In this document: positions 1 to 6,339 of the stretch, piece by piece
How positions within the stretch are numbered: the stretch's first letter is position 1
Layout: each line of letters begins with the position of its first letter
NCBI GenBank assembly: GCA_021805485.1
Contig: JAJZFF010000268.1
Span: 1-6,802 of the forward strand
DNA length: 6,802 bases
Origin: Pseudomonadota bacterium
Lineage (GTDB): Bacteria; Pseudomonadota; Alphaproteobacteria; Acetobacterales; Acetobacteraceae
Reading direction: 5' to 3'
Made by a program: the position numbers and the translations under genes
Notes under the pieces: model-generated
Databases searched by the model: none
Told to the model about the DNA's origin: nothing
What the model saw: only the letters and a program-made list of their open reading frames with translations

Positions 1-1
1 G

Positions 2-1705
2 CCGCTGGTCTCGGTCATCTGCCCGGTCTACCGGCCCGATCACGGCGAGTTCGTCACCGCGGTGGATTCCGTGCGCGCGCAGACCTACCGGAACTGGGAA
101 CTCATCCTGGTGGACGATGGCAGCGGCGATGCGCGGCTGGCCGCGCTGATGAAGCGCCTCGCCGAAGCCGATCCGCGCATCCGCGTGCAGATCCGCAAGG
201 CCAATGCCGGGATCGCCGGCGCGACCAACCGGGCGATCGAGGCGGCGAACGGCGATTTCATCGCCTTCTTCGATCATGACGACGTGATGGAACCCTGCGC
301 GCTCGATGCGATGATGCGGGCGCAGGCCGCCACCGGCGCGCGGCTGCTCTATTCCGACGAGGACAAGATCGACCGGCGCGGCCAGGTTTCCGAGCCCAAT
401 TTCAAGCCGGACTTCAATTACCGGCTGCTGCTCGACGTGAACTATATCTGCCATCTGGTCGTCGCCGAGGCGGGGCTGGTGCGCGCCGCCGGCGGGCTCG
501 ACCCGCAGCTGGACGGCGCGCAGGACCACGACCTGCTGCTCCGCCTGGTCGAGCGGCTCGGCGCGCACGAGATCCACCACGTGCCGGAAATCCTGTATCA
601 CTGGCGGATCACGCCGCAATCGACCGCCGGCTCCGGCGCGGCCAAGCCGAAGGCGGCGCTGGCCGGCGCCGCCGCCGTGGCCGCGCATCTGAAGCGGCGG
701 GGCCTGGCGGCGCGGTCCGAACGGCGGGGCGGGCTGACCTGCTACCGCACCAGCTTCCGCATGAGCGAGGACCCCGGCGTTTCGATCCTGATCCCGTATC
801 GCGACCATATCGGGATGACGCGCGAATGCGTCGAGGCGATCCGGGCGGTGACGCGCGGGGTGCGCTACGAGATTCTGCTCCTCGACAACTGGTCGCAGGA
901 CGAGGAGGCGGAGGGTTTCGCCGCCGAGCAGGGCAACCTGCCGGACACGAGGGTGATCCGCATCGCCGAGCCGTTCAACTACTCGCGCATCAACAATCGC
1001 GGGGTGGAGGCGGCGCGGCATCCGTTCCTGCTGTTCATGAACAACGACGTGTTCGTGAGCGACCCGGAATGGCTGCGCACGATGCTGAACGAGGCGCTGG
1101 CCGATCCGGGCGTGGGCGCGGTCGGCGCGAAACTGCTCTATCCGAACGAGACCGTGCAGCATGCCGGCGTGGTTCTGGGCGTCGGCGGGATCGCCGATCA
1201 CAGTTTCCGCGGACTGCCGGCCGACAAGCCGGGCTACATCGCCAATGCCATCGCCTGCCGCGAGGTTTCTGCGGTGACCGCCGCGTGCATGCTGGTCCGC
1301 CGCGAGGCGTTCGCGGCGGCTGGCGGCTTCGACGAGGACGGGCTGAGCGTGGCGTTCAACGACGTCGATCTCTGCATGAAGATCAGGCAGGCGGGATACC
1401 GCATCATCTTCAGCGCCGACGCGGTCTGCGAACATCGCGAGAGCCTGAGCCGGGGCGACGATTTCGACGAGAGCAAGCTGGCGCGGTTCATGCTGGAAAA
1501 CGAGACGATGCGCGAAAGATGGGACGAAGCGCTGAAACGCGACCCGTTCTACAATCCGCATTTCAGCCGCGAGGGCGGCGTGTATCGCGACCTGCGGGTG
1601 ATCGACCCGGCGGACGTCCGGCGTGTTTCGCCGCCCGCGCCCGCCCGGTTCCCGGCCGCGCCGGCGGCGGCGGCACCGAAGCCCCGGCGGCGGCAAGCGG
1701 GCTGA
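2..1705 (+). CDS. Two-domain family 2 glycosyltransferase (5' end outside window)
   Basis: The frame is open from base 2 and ends at TGA 1703-1705, giving 567 visible residues; the true start lies left of the window. Residues are counted from base 2. The first GT-A domain opens with PLVSVICPVY, typical of the first beta strand of GT2 enzymes, followed by VDDGS (37-41), the metal/nucleotide-binding DHDD (91-94) and QDHDL (174-178). A second GT2 domain begins near VSILIPYRD (260-268), with LLLDNWS, FMNNDV (345-350), FNDVDLC (452-458) and EHRESLSRG. This tandem arrangement is common in enzymes that build O-antigen or other surface polysaccharides by moving sugars from nucleotide-sugar donors, probably at the cytoplasmic membrane face. 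The last 30 or so residues are a Pro/Ala-rich, basic, probably disordered tail. Donor and acceptor cannot be read from sequence. A GTG at 62 would be an internal start and would remove the first beta strand, so it is rejected. No functional link to the phn genes is evident. Confidence 0.93.
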   Translation, partial: PLVSVICPVYRPDHGEFVTAVDSVRAQTYRNWELILVDDGSGDARLAALMKRLAEADPRIRVQIRKANAGIAGATNRAIEAANGDFIAFFDHDDVMEPCALDAMMRAQAATGARLLYSDEDKIDRRGQVSEPNFKPDFNYRLLLDVNYICHLVVAEAGLVRAAGGLDPQLDGAQDHDLLLRLVERLGAHEIHHVPEILYHWRITPQSTAGSGAAKPKAALAGAAAVAAHLKRRGLAARSERRGGLTCYRTSFRMSEDPGVSILIPYRDHIGMTRECVEAIRAVTRGVRYEILLLDNWSQDEEAEGFAAEQGNLPDTRVIRIAEPFNYSRINNRGVEAARHPFLLFMNNDVFVSDPEWLRTMLNEALADPGVGAVGAKLLYPNETVQHAGVVLGVGGIADHSFRGLPADKPGYIANAIACREVSAVTAACMLVRREAFAAAGGFDEDGLSVAFNDVDLCMKIRQAGYRIIFSADAVCEHRESLSRGDDFDESKLARFMLENETMRERWDEALKRDPFYNPHFSREGGVYRDLRVIDPADVRRVSPPAPARFPAAPAAAAPKPRRRQAG

Positions 1706-1755
1706 TGCCGCCTGAGGCCGGCCATCTCTGGATTCGGGCCGCCGTTTCCGGCATC
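1704..1755. repeat. Spaced inverted repeat in the phnF leader
   Basis: GATGCCG (1704-1710) is matched by its exact reverse complement CGGCATC (1749-1755), separated by 38 bases that include the palindrome GGCCGGCC (1716-1723). It fills most of the 58-base gap between the glycosyltransferase stop and phnF. It could be a regulator-binding or RNA-folding element. In DNA this GC-rich, a 7-base match at this distance can also arise by chance. I see no convincing -35/-10 pair or HutC-type operator (GT-N-TA-N-AC) here. Confidence 0.2.
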
Positions 1756-1763
1756 TGCTAGGC

Positions 1764-2501
1764 ATGGATTTCGAACGCAAACGGGGTGAGGCCCTCTGGA
1801 GCCAGATCGCCAACGCGCTGGCCCGCGACATTCGCGAGGGGGTCTACCCGCACGACACGAGGTTGCCGACCGAGGCGCGGCTCGCCCAGGGCTACGGCGT
1901 CAACCGCCACACCGTTCGCCGCGCGCTGGAGGAACTGGCCAAGGCGCGCATCATCCGCACCGAGCATGGACGGGGGTCGTTCGTGGCGGAGGAGGTGCTG
2001 GATTACCGGATCGGCCAGCGGCCGCGATTCTCGGAATGGGTGCGCGGCCACAACCGCACGCCGCTCGGCGATATCCTGATGCTGGAGGAAACCGCCCTCG
2101 ACACCCTGCCCGAAGCCGCCGCCGCCGCCGAGGCGCTGCGGCTGGCGCCGGCGCAACCGGTGATCCTGCTGGAGCGCATCGGCTCGGCGGATTCGACGCC
2201 GATCTCGCTGTCGCGGCACATTTTCCCCGCGCGGGCACTGCCGGGACTGCTGGAGGCGCTGCGGCACAGCGGGTCGATCACCGCGGCGCTGGCCGCGCTC
2301 GGGATCGCCGACTACACGCGCAAGTGGACGCGCGTCTGCGCCCGCCAGCCGGATGCGCGCGAGGCGCGGCTGCTGCGCATGGCCCGCAGCGACGCCCTGC
2401 TGGCCACGGAATCCCTGAACATCGCGGAGGGCGGGGCGCCGATCGAATTCGGCCTGTCGATCTATCCGGCGCCGCGCGTGCAACTGGTGTTCGAGCCGTA
2501 G
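1764..2501 (+). CDS. phnF: GntR/HutC-family transcriptional regulator of phosphonate metabolism, PhnF-like
   Basis: This 245-residue protein has the usual length and layout of the HutC branch of GntR repressors. An N-terminal winged helix-turn-helix (about residues 10-75) contains LPTEARLAQGYGVNRHTVRR and the wing HGRGSFV. A C-terminal UTRA ligand-binding domain (about 95-243) ends with the typical RVQLVFE. In the family this domain senses a small effector and releases the DNA-binding domain from its operator. Lying beside a C-P lyase operon makes PhnF the best name, with phn genes the likely target. The gene converges on the operon, tail to tail with phnN, rather than sharing a promoter region with it, so any control of phn would act at a promoter outside this window. 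ATG 1764 fits the family N-terminus, but no clear Shine-Dalgarno precedes it: only TAGG directly before the start. Its stop codon TAG lies inside the downstream hairpin. Another HutC-type specificity cannot be excluded. Confidence 0.88.
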   Translation: MDFERKRGEALWSQIANALARDIREGVYPHDTRLPTEARLAQGYGVNRHTVRRALEELAKARIIRTEHGRGSFVAEEVLDYRIGQRPRFSEWVRGHNRTPLGDILMLEETALDTLPEAAAAAEALRLAPAQPVILLERIGSADSTPISLSRHIFPARALPGLLEALRHSGSITAALAALGIADYTRKWTRVCARQPDAREARLLRMARSDALLATESLNIAEGGAPIEFGLSIYPAPRVQLVFEP

Positions 2502-2541
2502 AGCATCGTTATCCGATCCAACAGGATCGGAGAGTGCTCTA
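2499..2541. repeat. Bipartite palindrome, REP-like, possible bidirectional terminator
   Basis: An outer 7-bp stem TAGAGCA (2499-2505) / TGCTCTA (2535-2541) encloses an inner 8-bp stem TCCGATCC (2512-2519) / GGATCGGA (2524-2531) with loop AACA. The internal loop is asymmetric, 6 bases on the left and 3 on the right. Both stems are perfect. The phnF stop codon TAG (2499-2501) forms the start of the outer stem. There is no T-tract on either side, so classical intrinsic termination is not shown. From memory, the TAGAGCA...CCGATC...TGCTCTA pattern resembles short palindromic repeats scattered between genes in alphaproteobacterial genomes; I could not check this. Confidence 0.75.
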
Positions 2542-2560
2542 GCGGCGGGGCGCCCGCCGC
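2542..2560 (-). terminator. GC-rich hairpin just after phnN; candidate operon terminator
   Basis: GCGGCGGG (2542-2549) and CCCGCCGC (2553-2560) form a perfect 8-bp all-G/C stem with a 3-base loop. It begins one base past the phnN stop codon (2562-2564) on the transcribed minus strand and abuts the preceding palindrome. Position and strength suit the 3' end of the phn message. The lack of a U-run means it may act by pausing or by protecting the 3' end instead. The hairpin is equally stable on the + strand for phnF transcripts. Confidence 0.55.
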
Positions 2561-2561
2561 A

Positions 2562-3107
2562 TCACGGCAGGCAGGGCAGGTCGCGGCAGCGGAGCAGGAT
2601 GCCGAGAAACGCCGCCCCCGCCGCTTCCGGCGTGGTTTCGTTGGCGACGACGGCATCGGCCTCGACCGGTGCCGCGGCGCGGGCCAGCCGCGCGCCGATT
2701 TCGGCCGCGGTTTCGCGCCGCCGGACCGCGAGCCGCGCGGCGAGGATGGCGGGCGCCGCCGTCACCGCGACGACGAAACAGGGAAAGCGGCGCCGCGCAT
2801 CGGCCACGATCGCGCGGGAGACGTTGACCACGACGATCCGCCCGGCGTCGAGATCGCCGGCGATGCTTGCCGGAATGCCGTAGCTCAGGCCATGCGCCGA
2901 CCAGGAGAGGGCGAAGGCGCGGCGCTGGAACTCATCGTCGGAGACCGGTTCGTGATCCTCCGCCGGATCGGGCGGCCGGGTGATGACGCGCCGGGGGAAC
3001 ACGATGTCCGGCGCATGCCCGAGGTGGCGCCTGGCCTCGCGCAGCACCGTATCCTTGCCCGCGCCGGACGGGCCGACGACCAGCACGAGGCGGCCCGATC
3101 GCGGCAT
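2562..3107 (-). CDS. phnN: Ribose 1,5-bisphosphate phosphokinase PhnN
   Basis: PhnN transfers the gamma phosphate of ATP to ribose 1,5-bisphosphate to make PRPP, the last step of the C-P lyase pathway, in the cytoplasm. The 181-residue product is close to E. coli PhnN (about 185) and belongs to the guanylate-kinase-like P-loop family. It begins MPRSGRLVLVVGPSGAGKDT, with the Walker A motif at residues 12-20. VITRP follows near 40-45, and a basic LAVRRRE segment near 130 corresponds to the lid region. ATG 3107-3105 overlaps the upstream DUF1045 stop by one base (TGATG). It lacks a clear Shine-Dalgarno, so translation is probably coupled by re-initiation. The frame stays open upstream to 3461, but those residues overlap DUF1045 and have no PhnN character. 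It is the last gene of the operon, followed at once by a strong hairpin. Confidence 0.95.
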   Translation of the reverse strand: MPRSGRLVLVVGPSGAGKDTVLREARRHLGHAPDIVFPRRVITRPPDPAEDHEPVSDDEFQRRAFALSWSAHGLSYGIPASIAGDLDAGRIVVVNVSRAIVADARRRFPCFVVAVTAAPAILAARLAVRRRETAAEIGARLARAAAPVEADAVVANETTPEAAGAAFLGILLRCRDLPCLP

Positions 3108-3772
3108 CAGGCGCCGAAGCGCAGGCGGCGGGCCAGACGGAACGGCGCCCCCGCGCCCTCTTCCACGAAGACGGCGATCCCGGTGACGCGCCGCGACGCG
3201 GCCAGGGTCTCGCCGAAATGCGCGGCGGCGGCGGGGACGAGCGGATTGTCCGCGATCCGGTCGGTCAGCGTCATGTGGAAGCGGAACGCATCGAACACCA
3301 GCGGATAGCCCCACCGCTCGATATACGCGCGCTCGGCGGCGGGGCGGCCTTCGGCGCGCCGCGCCCGCGCCGCCGCGTCCTCCGGCACGCGGTGGTGATC
3401 GAGTTCGGCGACGCAGGCATCCGCGAGGTCGCGCATCGGCGGGCACGCCCCGGCGAGGCACAGGGCGAGGAAGCCGTGCAGGTTGGCGATGTCGAGGGGC
3501 GGCAGGTCGAAGGGCCGCATCCGCGCGGCCAGCGCCGCCGCATCGGCGATGAAGGCGTCGAGCCCGTGCCGCAGCGCCATCGGCGGCTTCAGCGTCGCGT
3601 GGAAGCCGTAGCGCCTTGGCGACTCCGTCATGCCCTCGAGTCCGGCGACCGGCGGCTGGGGCAGGCGCTCTCCGCTCAGCGGATCGCGGCCGAGCCAGGC
3701 GCAGCCCCGCGACCAGAGCGGATCATCCGGTTCGGGAACGTAGTAGACGGCGGCGCGGTGGGGTTCAGGCAA
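3107..3772 (-). CDS. DUF1045 2H-phosphoesterase-like phosphonate metabolism protein
   Basis: The 221-residue product matches the DUF1045 family found in many phn operons. The N-terminus AAVYYVPEPDDPLW followed by GCAWLGRD is characteristic. Two HxT motifs stand out: FHATLK (His58, Thr60) and FHMTLT (His166, Thr168). A pair of such motifs about 100 residues apart defines the 2H phosphoesterase superfamily, which acts on cyclic phosphates and related RNA or nucleotide ends. The gene lies between phnM and phnN, and no phnP is visible. I infer that it opens 5-phosphoribosyl 1,2-cyclic phosphate to ribose 1,5-bisphosphate in place of PhnP. The start is a TTG (3772-3770), overlapping phnM by 8 bases; GGGAGGG lies 8 bases upstream, and no in-frame ATG or GTG fits. 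The next Met (residue 48) would delete the conserved N-terminus. Family assignment is firm; the reaction is inference. Confidence 0.9.
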   Translation of the reverse strand: MPEPHRAAVYYVPEPDDPLWSRGCAWLGRDPLSGERLPQPPVAGLEGMTESPRRYGFHATLKPPMALRHGLDAFIADAAALAARMRPFDLPPLDIANLHGFLALCLAGACPPMRDLADACVAELDHHRVPEDAAARARRAEGRPAAERAYIERWGYPLVFDAFRFHMTLTDRIADNPLVPAAAAHFGETLAASRRVTGIAVFVEEGAGAPFRLARRLRFGA

Positions 3773-4886
3773 TGCGCACGCCCTCCCGCCAGACGGACCG
3801 GACCACCGGCAGGCCCTCGTAGACCCGCACCTGCACGAGATCGGCCCGCAGTCCGACGGCGAGCCGGCCGCGATCGTCGAGCCCGGCGATGTCCGCGGCC
3901 CCCGCGGTGACCAGCCCGATCGCGGCGGGCAGCGGCAGGATCTCGCGCGCGGCGAGGCAGAACACCGCTTCCAGCATGGACGCTGGCACGTAGTCCGAGG
4001 CCAGCGCATCGAGCAGGCCCTCGCGGACCAGGTCGAGCACCGCGACATTGCCGGAATGCGACCCGCCGCGCACGATGTTCGGCGCGCCGGCGATGCTGCG
4101 CATGCCGCGCGCGCGGGCGGCCCGCGCGGCGGCGAGCGAGACGGGAAATTCGGCGATCCCGATCCCTTCCTCCGCGTTGCGCGCCACATCGGCCTCGGTG
4201 TGATCGTCGTGGGAGGCGAGCGGAATGCCGCGCTGCCGCGCCTCGGCGATCACGAAGGCGCGGTTCGGGCCGTGATAGGCGTGATGATTGTCCTGCAACT
4301 CGGCGATGATGGTGTCGAGCTCGCCCTCGGCGACGCCCTCGTCGCGCCGCATCTGCCGGTAACGCTCGACATCCGCATACTGCCCGCTCAAACCGGGGCT
4401 GTGATCCATCAGCGAGATCAGCCGCACGCGATCGTCGTCGATGGCGCGGGCCAGCATGCCGGGCATTTCGGGCGCGGGGAGTTCGCAGCGCAGATGCAGG
4501 AAGTGCTCGCTCTTGAGGGCGCCGAGCGGCAACAGGGCGCGAAGGTCGACGAAGGCGTCCTCGAAGGTCTGGTTGCGGGCCTTGCCGAAGCCGATATCGC
4601 CGAGGCAGAGGGCGTCGAACACCGTCGTGATGCCGGCCGCAGCGCATTGCGCGTCATGCGTCAGCAGGGCGGAACGTGACGGCCAGCGCGCGTTGCTGCG
4701 CGGCTGGGTCTGGCGTTCCAGATTGTCGGTGTGCAGGTCGATGATGCCCGGAATGAGGTAATCGCCCTCGAGATCGACATCACCGCCGGAGCCGCCGAAC
4801 GCCGCGATCCGGCCCTGCGCGACGGACAGGCTGCCGTCGCGGATTTCGTCGGGCAACACGAGCCTTGCATTGGTGAACGTCGTCAT
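3765..4886 (-). CDS. phnM: Alpha-D-ribose 1-methylphosphonate 5-triphosphate diphosphatase PhnM
   Basis: PhnM removes pyrophosphate from the ribose 5-triphosphate phosphonate intermediate, giving the 5-phosphate that PhnJ cleaves. It is a cytoplasmic metal-dependent hydrolase of the amidohydrolase superfamily. The 373 residues compare with 378 in E. coli. Visible motifs are the metal-binding LHTDNLE (51-57), GITTVFDAL (85-93), HLRCEL (131-136), LMDHSPG (159-165), SHDDHT (225-230), GAPNIVRGGSHSGN (267-280) and LASDYVP (295-301), whose Asp is the usual catalytic residue. This order is diagnostic of PhnM rather than a generic dihydroorotase-like enzyme. ATG 4886-4884 overlaps the phnL stop as ATGA and has GAAGGA 6 bases upstream. 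The frame runs open far upstream, but those residues are a shadow of phnL. No key residue appears missing. Confidence 0.97.
   Translation of the reverse strand: MTTFTNARLVLPDEIRDGSLSVAQGRIAAFGGSGGDVDLEGDYLIPGIIDLHTDNLERQTQPRSNARWPSRSALLTHDAQCAAAGITTVFDALCLGDIGFGKARNQTFEDAFVDLRALLPLGALKSEHFLHLRCELPAPEMPGMLARAIDDDRVRLISLMDHSPGLSGQYADVERYRQMRRDEGVAEGELDTIIAELQDNHHAYHGPNRAFVIAEARQRGIPLASHDDHTEADVARNAEEGIGIAEFPVSLAAARAARARGMRSIAGAPNIVRGGSHSGNVAVLDLVREGLLDALASDYVPASMLEAVFCLAAREILPLPAAIGLVTAGAADIAGLDDRGRLAVGLRADLVQVRVYEGLPVVRSVWREGVRIA
3781..3787 (-). promoter_or_regulatory. Strong ribosome binding site that decides the TTG start of the DUF1045 gene
   Basis: On the minus strand this reads GGGAGGG, ending 8 bases before the TTG at 3772. 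It lies inside the end of phnM. It is the best Shine-Dalgarno match among the visible operon junctions and supports the rare TTG start over any downstream Met. Confidence 0.7.
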
Positions 4887-5578
4887 GCGCTTTCCTTCAG
4901 GGGTTCGAGCGGCAGGGTTTCGTCCGCCACCGCGTCGCGGACGTGCCGGTCGTGGAATATCCCGAGCAGGGCCGCGCCGCGAGCCTTCGCCTCGCGCATC
5001 AGCCCGATCACGATGTCGCGGTTGGCGGCATCGAGCGAGGCGGTCGGCTCGTCGAGGAGGAGGATCGGCCACTCGCAGGCGAAGGCGCGGGCGAGGTTCA
5101 CCCGCTGCTGCTCGCCGCCGGAGAACGTCACCGGCGGCAGGGCATGCAGGGGGGTTGGAATGCCGAGCCGGTCCAGCATCGCCCCTGCCCGCGCGGCGGC
5201 GGCCTCCGCGGCGGCGCCACGGTCGAGCAGGGGGGCGGCGACGACGTCGCGCGCGGCGAGGCGCGGCATGGCGCGCAGGAACTGGGAGACATAGCCCAGC
5301 GTCTCGCGCCGGATCTCGATCACGCGCTCCGGCGGCGCGTCGGCCATTTCCGTCATCGTGCCGCGATGGCGGACGCGGATCGATCCGGCGCCGACCCGGT
5401 AGTTTCCGTAGAGCGCCCGCAACAGGGTGGATTTTCCGGCACCCGAAGGGCCGGTCAGCGCGACGCACCGGCCGGCGCGCAGCGTCAGCCCGGCGCCGCG
5501 CAGCACCGGCAGCCGGGTGCCGTTCTGCAGGTGCAGCACGAAGGTTTTCTCCAGCCCGGCGGCGTCGAGCACGATCAT
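4883..5578 (-). CDS. phnL: C-P lyase ABC-type ATPase subunit PhnL
   Basis: PhnL is an ABC-type ATPase without a membrane partner. In E. coli it is needed with PhnGHI for phosphonate attachment to ribose, and structural work places it on the C-P lyase core together with PhnK. The product has 231 residues (E. coli about 226). It shows Walker A GPSGAGKS (43-50), the PhnL-like ALYGNY (55-60), Q-loop LGYVSQFLR (94-102), signature FSGGEQQRVN (152-161), Walker B ILLLDEPTASLD (172-183) and an H-loop His in GIFHD (206-210). All ATPase residues are present, so it should hydrolyse ATP. ATG 5578-5576 overlaps the phnK stop by four bases (ATGA). The upstream sequence has no clear Shine-Dalgarno, which suggests translational coupling to phnK. 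The name rests on the YGNY segment and its place between phnK and phnM. Confidence 0.96.
   Translation of the reverse strand: MIVLDAAGLEKTFVLHLQNGTRLPVLRGAGLTLRAGRCVALTGPSGAGKSTLLRALYGNYRVGAGSIRVRHRGTMTEMADAPPERVIEIRRETLGYVSQFLRAMPRLAARDVVAAPLLDRGAAAEAAAARAGAMLDRLGIPTPLHALPPVTFSGGEQQRVNLARAFACEWPILLLDEPTASLDAANRDIVIGLMREAKARGAALLGIFHDRHVRDAVADETLPLEPLKESA
4893..4898 (-). promoter_or_regulatory. Ribosome binding site of phnM
   Basis: The minus strand reads GAAGGA, separated by 6 bases from the ATG at 4886. It lies within the last codons of phnL and supports the ATGA-overlap start over the long upstream extension of the frame. Confidence 0.6.
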
Positions 5579-6339
5579 GCGGGCAGCACCGAGGAGACGA
5601 GGAGCTGGGTGTATTCATGGTGCGGATCGTCCAGCACCTGATCGGTCAATCCGGTCTCGACGATCCGGCCGTGGCGCATCACCACGAGCCGGTCGGCGAG
5701 CAGGCGCGCCACGCCGATGTCGTGGGTGACGAGGAGGACCGCGAGGCCGAGCCGGCGCACGAGGCCGCGCACCAGGTCGAGAATCCGCGCCTGGACGGAA
5801 ACGTCGAGCCCGCCGGTCGGCTCGTCCATGAAGACGAGTTCGGGCTCGGTCACCAGGGTCGCGGCGATCTGCAGGCGCTGGAGCATGCCGCCGGAGAAGG
5901 TGCGGGGCAGATCGTCGAGCCGCGCCGGATCGATCTCGACGGTTTCGAGCCATCGCGCGGCGGTGGCGCGGATGTCGCCGTAATGCCGCGCGCCGGAGAC
6001 CATCAGCCGCTCGCCGATATTGCCGCCCGCCGTGATCGACAGCCGCAGCGCCTGCCGCGGGTCCTGCTGGACGAAGCCCCAGCGGGTGCGCTGCAGGTGC
6101 CGCAGCCGCGCCTCGCCGCGCCCGGCGATCGGCGACAGGCCCTCGCCATCGTCGTAGAGCACGCCTCCCGAATCGGGTGCTGTGCGGCCGCTCAGGACGT
6201 TCAGGAGGGTGGACTTGCCGGAGCCGCTCTCGCCGACGATCGCCACGATCTCGCGCCGGCGCAGCGACAGCGAAACATCGTCCAGCGCGGCGACCGGGCC
6301 GAACCGCTTGCGGAGGTCCCGCGCCTCCAGCAGCGTCAT
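5575..6339 (-). CDS. phnK: C-P lyase ABC-type ATPase subunit PhnK
   Basis: PhnK resembles oligopeptide-transporter ATPases, but in the family it binds the PhnGHIJ core and is not known to serve a transporter. It is a 254-residue protein (E. coli 252). It carries Walker A GESGSGKS (36-43), Q-loop WGFVQQDPRQALR (87-99), a PhnK-like GGNIGERLM segment (105-113), signature FSGGMLQRLQIA (148-159), Walker B LVFMDEPTGGLDVSVQAR (168-185) and H-loop LLVTHD (202-207). Every nucleotide-binding element is intact. ATG 6339-6337 overlaps the phnJ stop as ATGA and has GGGAGA 7 bases upstream. A TTG at 6369 would add ten residues deeper into phnJ, and I reject it because the family N-terminus begins at MTLLEARDL. 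Context between phnJ and phnL supports the name strongly over a dipeptide/oligopeptide transporter subunit. Confidence 0.97.
   Translation of the reverse strand: MTLLEARDLRKRFGPVAALDDVSLSLRRREIVAIVGESGSGKSTLLNVLSGRTAPDSGGVLYDDGEGLSPIAGRGEARLRHLQRTRWGFVQQDPRQALRLSITAGGNIGERLMVSGARHYGDIRATAARWLETVEIDPARLDDLPRTFSGGMLQRLQIAATLVTEPELVFMDEPTGGLDVSVQARILDLVRGLVRRLGLAVLLVTHDIGVARLLADRLVVMRHGRIVETGLTDQVLDDPHHEYTQLLVSSVLPA

Noticed and set aside
1..1705. A phosphonoglycan or phosphonate biosynthesis link through the neighbouring glycosyltransferase
   Set aside because: The phn genes here are for phosphonate breakdown. No PEP mutase or phosphonate transferase is visible, and the glycosyltransferase is on the opposite strand with its own upstream context.
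826..1761. A 311-residue open frame on the + strand overlapping the glycosyltransferase gene
   Set aside because: It is a +2 shadow of the second GT2 domain, with low-complexity Arg/Gly composition and no motifs.
1758..2483. A 241-residue open frame antisense to phnF
   Set aside because: It has only Arg/Ala/Gln-rich shadow composition, while phnF on the other strand shows clear HTH and UTRA domains.
3108..3461. N-terminal extension of the phnN frame
   Set aside because: It is Arg-rich shadow sequence within DUF1045; the P-loop kinase begins at the Met of the TGATG overlap.
3218..3910. A 230-residue + strand open frame opposite the DUF1045 and phnM genes
   Set aside because: It lacks domain features and lies opposite firmly identified proteins.
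3773..4189. N-terminal extension of the DUF1045 frame that would overlap phnM extensively
   Set aside because: The added residues are an out-of-frame reading of phnM; the family N-terminus and the binding site place the start at TTG 3772.
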